Assembly: GCA_963848355.1 (NCBI GenBank)
Contig: CAWKDG010000002.1
Location: 248,001-312,000, forward strand
Reading direction: 5' to 3'
Length of the DNA stretch: 64,000 nucleotides
From: CAWKDG01 sp963848355
GTDB lineage: Bacteria > Actinomycetota > Acidimicrobiia > Acidimicrobiales > UBA8190
The position numbers and the translations under genes were made by a program. Under the pieces are notes generated by a model that had not been told where the DNA came from, ran no database searches, and saw only the letters and a program-made list of their open reading frames with translations. The first letter of the stretch is position 1, and each line of letters starts with the position of its first letter. Positions 63,242-64,000 of this stretch are shown here, one piece after another.

Positions 63242-64000
63242 ATGAGTGAGCGGCTGCAGGCCCAGAGCGACGACTACGACCCGTTCGAGGCGTTCGACGA
63301 CGTCATCGGAGGGGACGTCCGCGACCCCTACCCGGACCTGGCCCAGAAGAGGGCGACGACCCCGGTGTTGGAGGGCAGCTTGATGGGCGTCGGAATGATG
63401 CCCGAGGGCATTGGCCCCACGCAGTCGTGGACGGCGTTCCGCTTCGAGGACTGCTCGCGGATCCTGCGCAGTGCGAAGTTGTTCAGCTCCTCCGGGTACG
63501 ACAGCACCATCGGCCTGGTGATGGGCCACATGATCCTCGGGATGGACGATCCCGAGCACCGCCTCCACCGCAATCTCGTCGCCAGTGCCTTCCGGGAGAA
63601 GGCGCTGTCGCGATGGGAGGAAGAGCTCATCGGGCCCATCTGCAACGAGCTGATCGACCGGTTCGCCGGACGCGGCCGGGCCGAGCTCGTCCGCCAGCTC
63701 ACTTTCGAATTCCCCGTCCGGGTCATCGCCCGTCTCCTCGGTCTCCCCGAGGAGGACTTCGCCCAGTTCCAACGGTGGTCGATCGAGTTGATCGGCCTCG
63801 GCGCCGACATCGAACGGGGTCTGGCGGCGTCGGAGAGCCTCAAGAACTACTTCGCCGGCGTCGTGGCCGACCGGCGACGGAACCCGCGCCAAGACGTCAT
63901 CAGTGACCTCGTCACGGCCGACATCGACGGCGAGAAGCTGACCGACGAAGCCATCAATTCCTTCCTGCTGCTCCTTCTGCCCGCCGGGGCCGAGACGACG
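63242..64000 (+). CDS. Cytochrome P450, N-terminal part
   Basis: The first 253 residues of a P450, running off the window. It starts at ATG 63242 behind GAGGAGG. It shows the meander DDPEHRLHRNLVASAFREKAL (C-helix HRxxRxxxxxAF pattern) and the I-helix start LLLLPAGAETT, where Ala/Gly and Glu-Thr-Thr form the oxygen-binding groove. The haem-binding cysteine would lie beyond the window. It would hydroxylate an organic substrate with a ferredoxin partner not seen here. Confidence 0.92.
   Translation, partial: MSERLQAQSDDYDPFEAFDDVIGGDVRDPYPDLAQKRATTPVLEGSLMGVGMMPEGIGPTQSWTAFRFEDCSRILRSAKLFSSSGYDSTIGLVMGHMILGMDDPEHRLHRNLVASAFREKALSRWEEELIGPICNELIDRFAGRGRAELVRQLTFEFPVRVIARLLGLPEEDFAQFQRWSIELIGLGADIERGLAASESLKNYFAGVVADRRRNPRQDVISDLVTADIDGEKLTDEAINSFLLLLLPAGAETT

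Noticed and set aside
1..64000. CRISPR array
   Set aside because: The tandem repeats seen (15, 14, 26 and 126 bp periods) have no unique spacers of regular length and no cas genes lie nearby.

Overview
The window is very GC-rich over most of its length (43 of 60 bases, 72%, by direct count at 36541-36600). It uses many GTG starts and carries gene families typical of Actinomycetota: F420-type PPOX and LLM proteins, DUF2630, DUF2510, DUF3089, a TAP-like lipoprotein hydrolase, and a secreted L,D-transpeptidase with GYW..SDGGIF repeats. This fits a chromosomal segment of a high-GC actinobacterium, probably Acidimicrobiia. That placement is inferred from gene content; no rRNA is present. The genes suggest an aerobic heterotroph using peptides, fatty acids and other organic compounds.

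Layout. 1-8.5 kb: end of a histidine kinase, a PilZ protein, a histidine phosphatase, a DUF3089 lipoprotein, an aldo/keto reductase, a D-threonine aldolase-like enzyme, a GH3 glycosidase, a DksA-like zinc protein and an SDR. Many genes here carry frameshifts. 8.6-14.3 kb: a peptide-type ABC importer whose second permease and both ATPases are one 1036-residue polypeptide. 14.3-21.6 kb (minus strand): a large secreted DUF11-type protein, an ABC-F ATPase, a DEAD-box helicase and a repeat-bearing L,D-transpeptidase. 21.8-29.8 kb: SDR, copper amine oxidase, Gfo/Idh/MocA oxidoreductase, PPOX protein, rhodanese behind a highly structured leader, TAP-like hydrolase, Fpg/Nei glycosylase and DUF2630. 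29.8-38.9 kb: a lipid/xenobiotic catabolic cluster (two acyl-CoA synthetases, enoyl-CoA hydratase, TesB-like thioesterase, epoxide hydrolase, FAD monooxygenase, aldo/keto reductase), again with clustered frameshifts. 38.9-50.9 kb: DUF2252, YceI, a DUF2510 protein, two GGDEF-EAL proteins, an MBL-fold hydrolase, a kelch-type membrane protein, DedA, and an orphan ParA next to a small CxxC protein.

51.1-51.5 kb holds three tRNA genes (Arg-TCT, His-GTG, Lys-CTT). The tRNA-Lys gene opens a less GC-rich accessory stretch (45% GC by direct count at 58741-58800). A degenerate copy of its 3' half recurs about 2.2 kb downstream, enclosing a PhyH-type dioxygenase and a VapBC module. Further on come a VOC protein, an MFS exporter with a divergent WYL regulator, an LLM oxidoreductase, a SHOCT membrane protein and a second DUF2252 protein. 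The window ends with secreted proteins, a Vgb-like beta-propeller and the start of a cytochrome P450.

The frameshifts cluster at about 0.5-9 kb and 34.7-37.8 kb. They interrupt proteins whose motifs remain intact on both sides, so residual sequencing error is more likely than gene decay. The best candidates for undescribed biology are the structured rhodanese leader (26291-26448), the DppC-DppD-DppF-type fusion, the tRNA-Lys-bounded insertion and the ParA/CxxC-protein pair.
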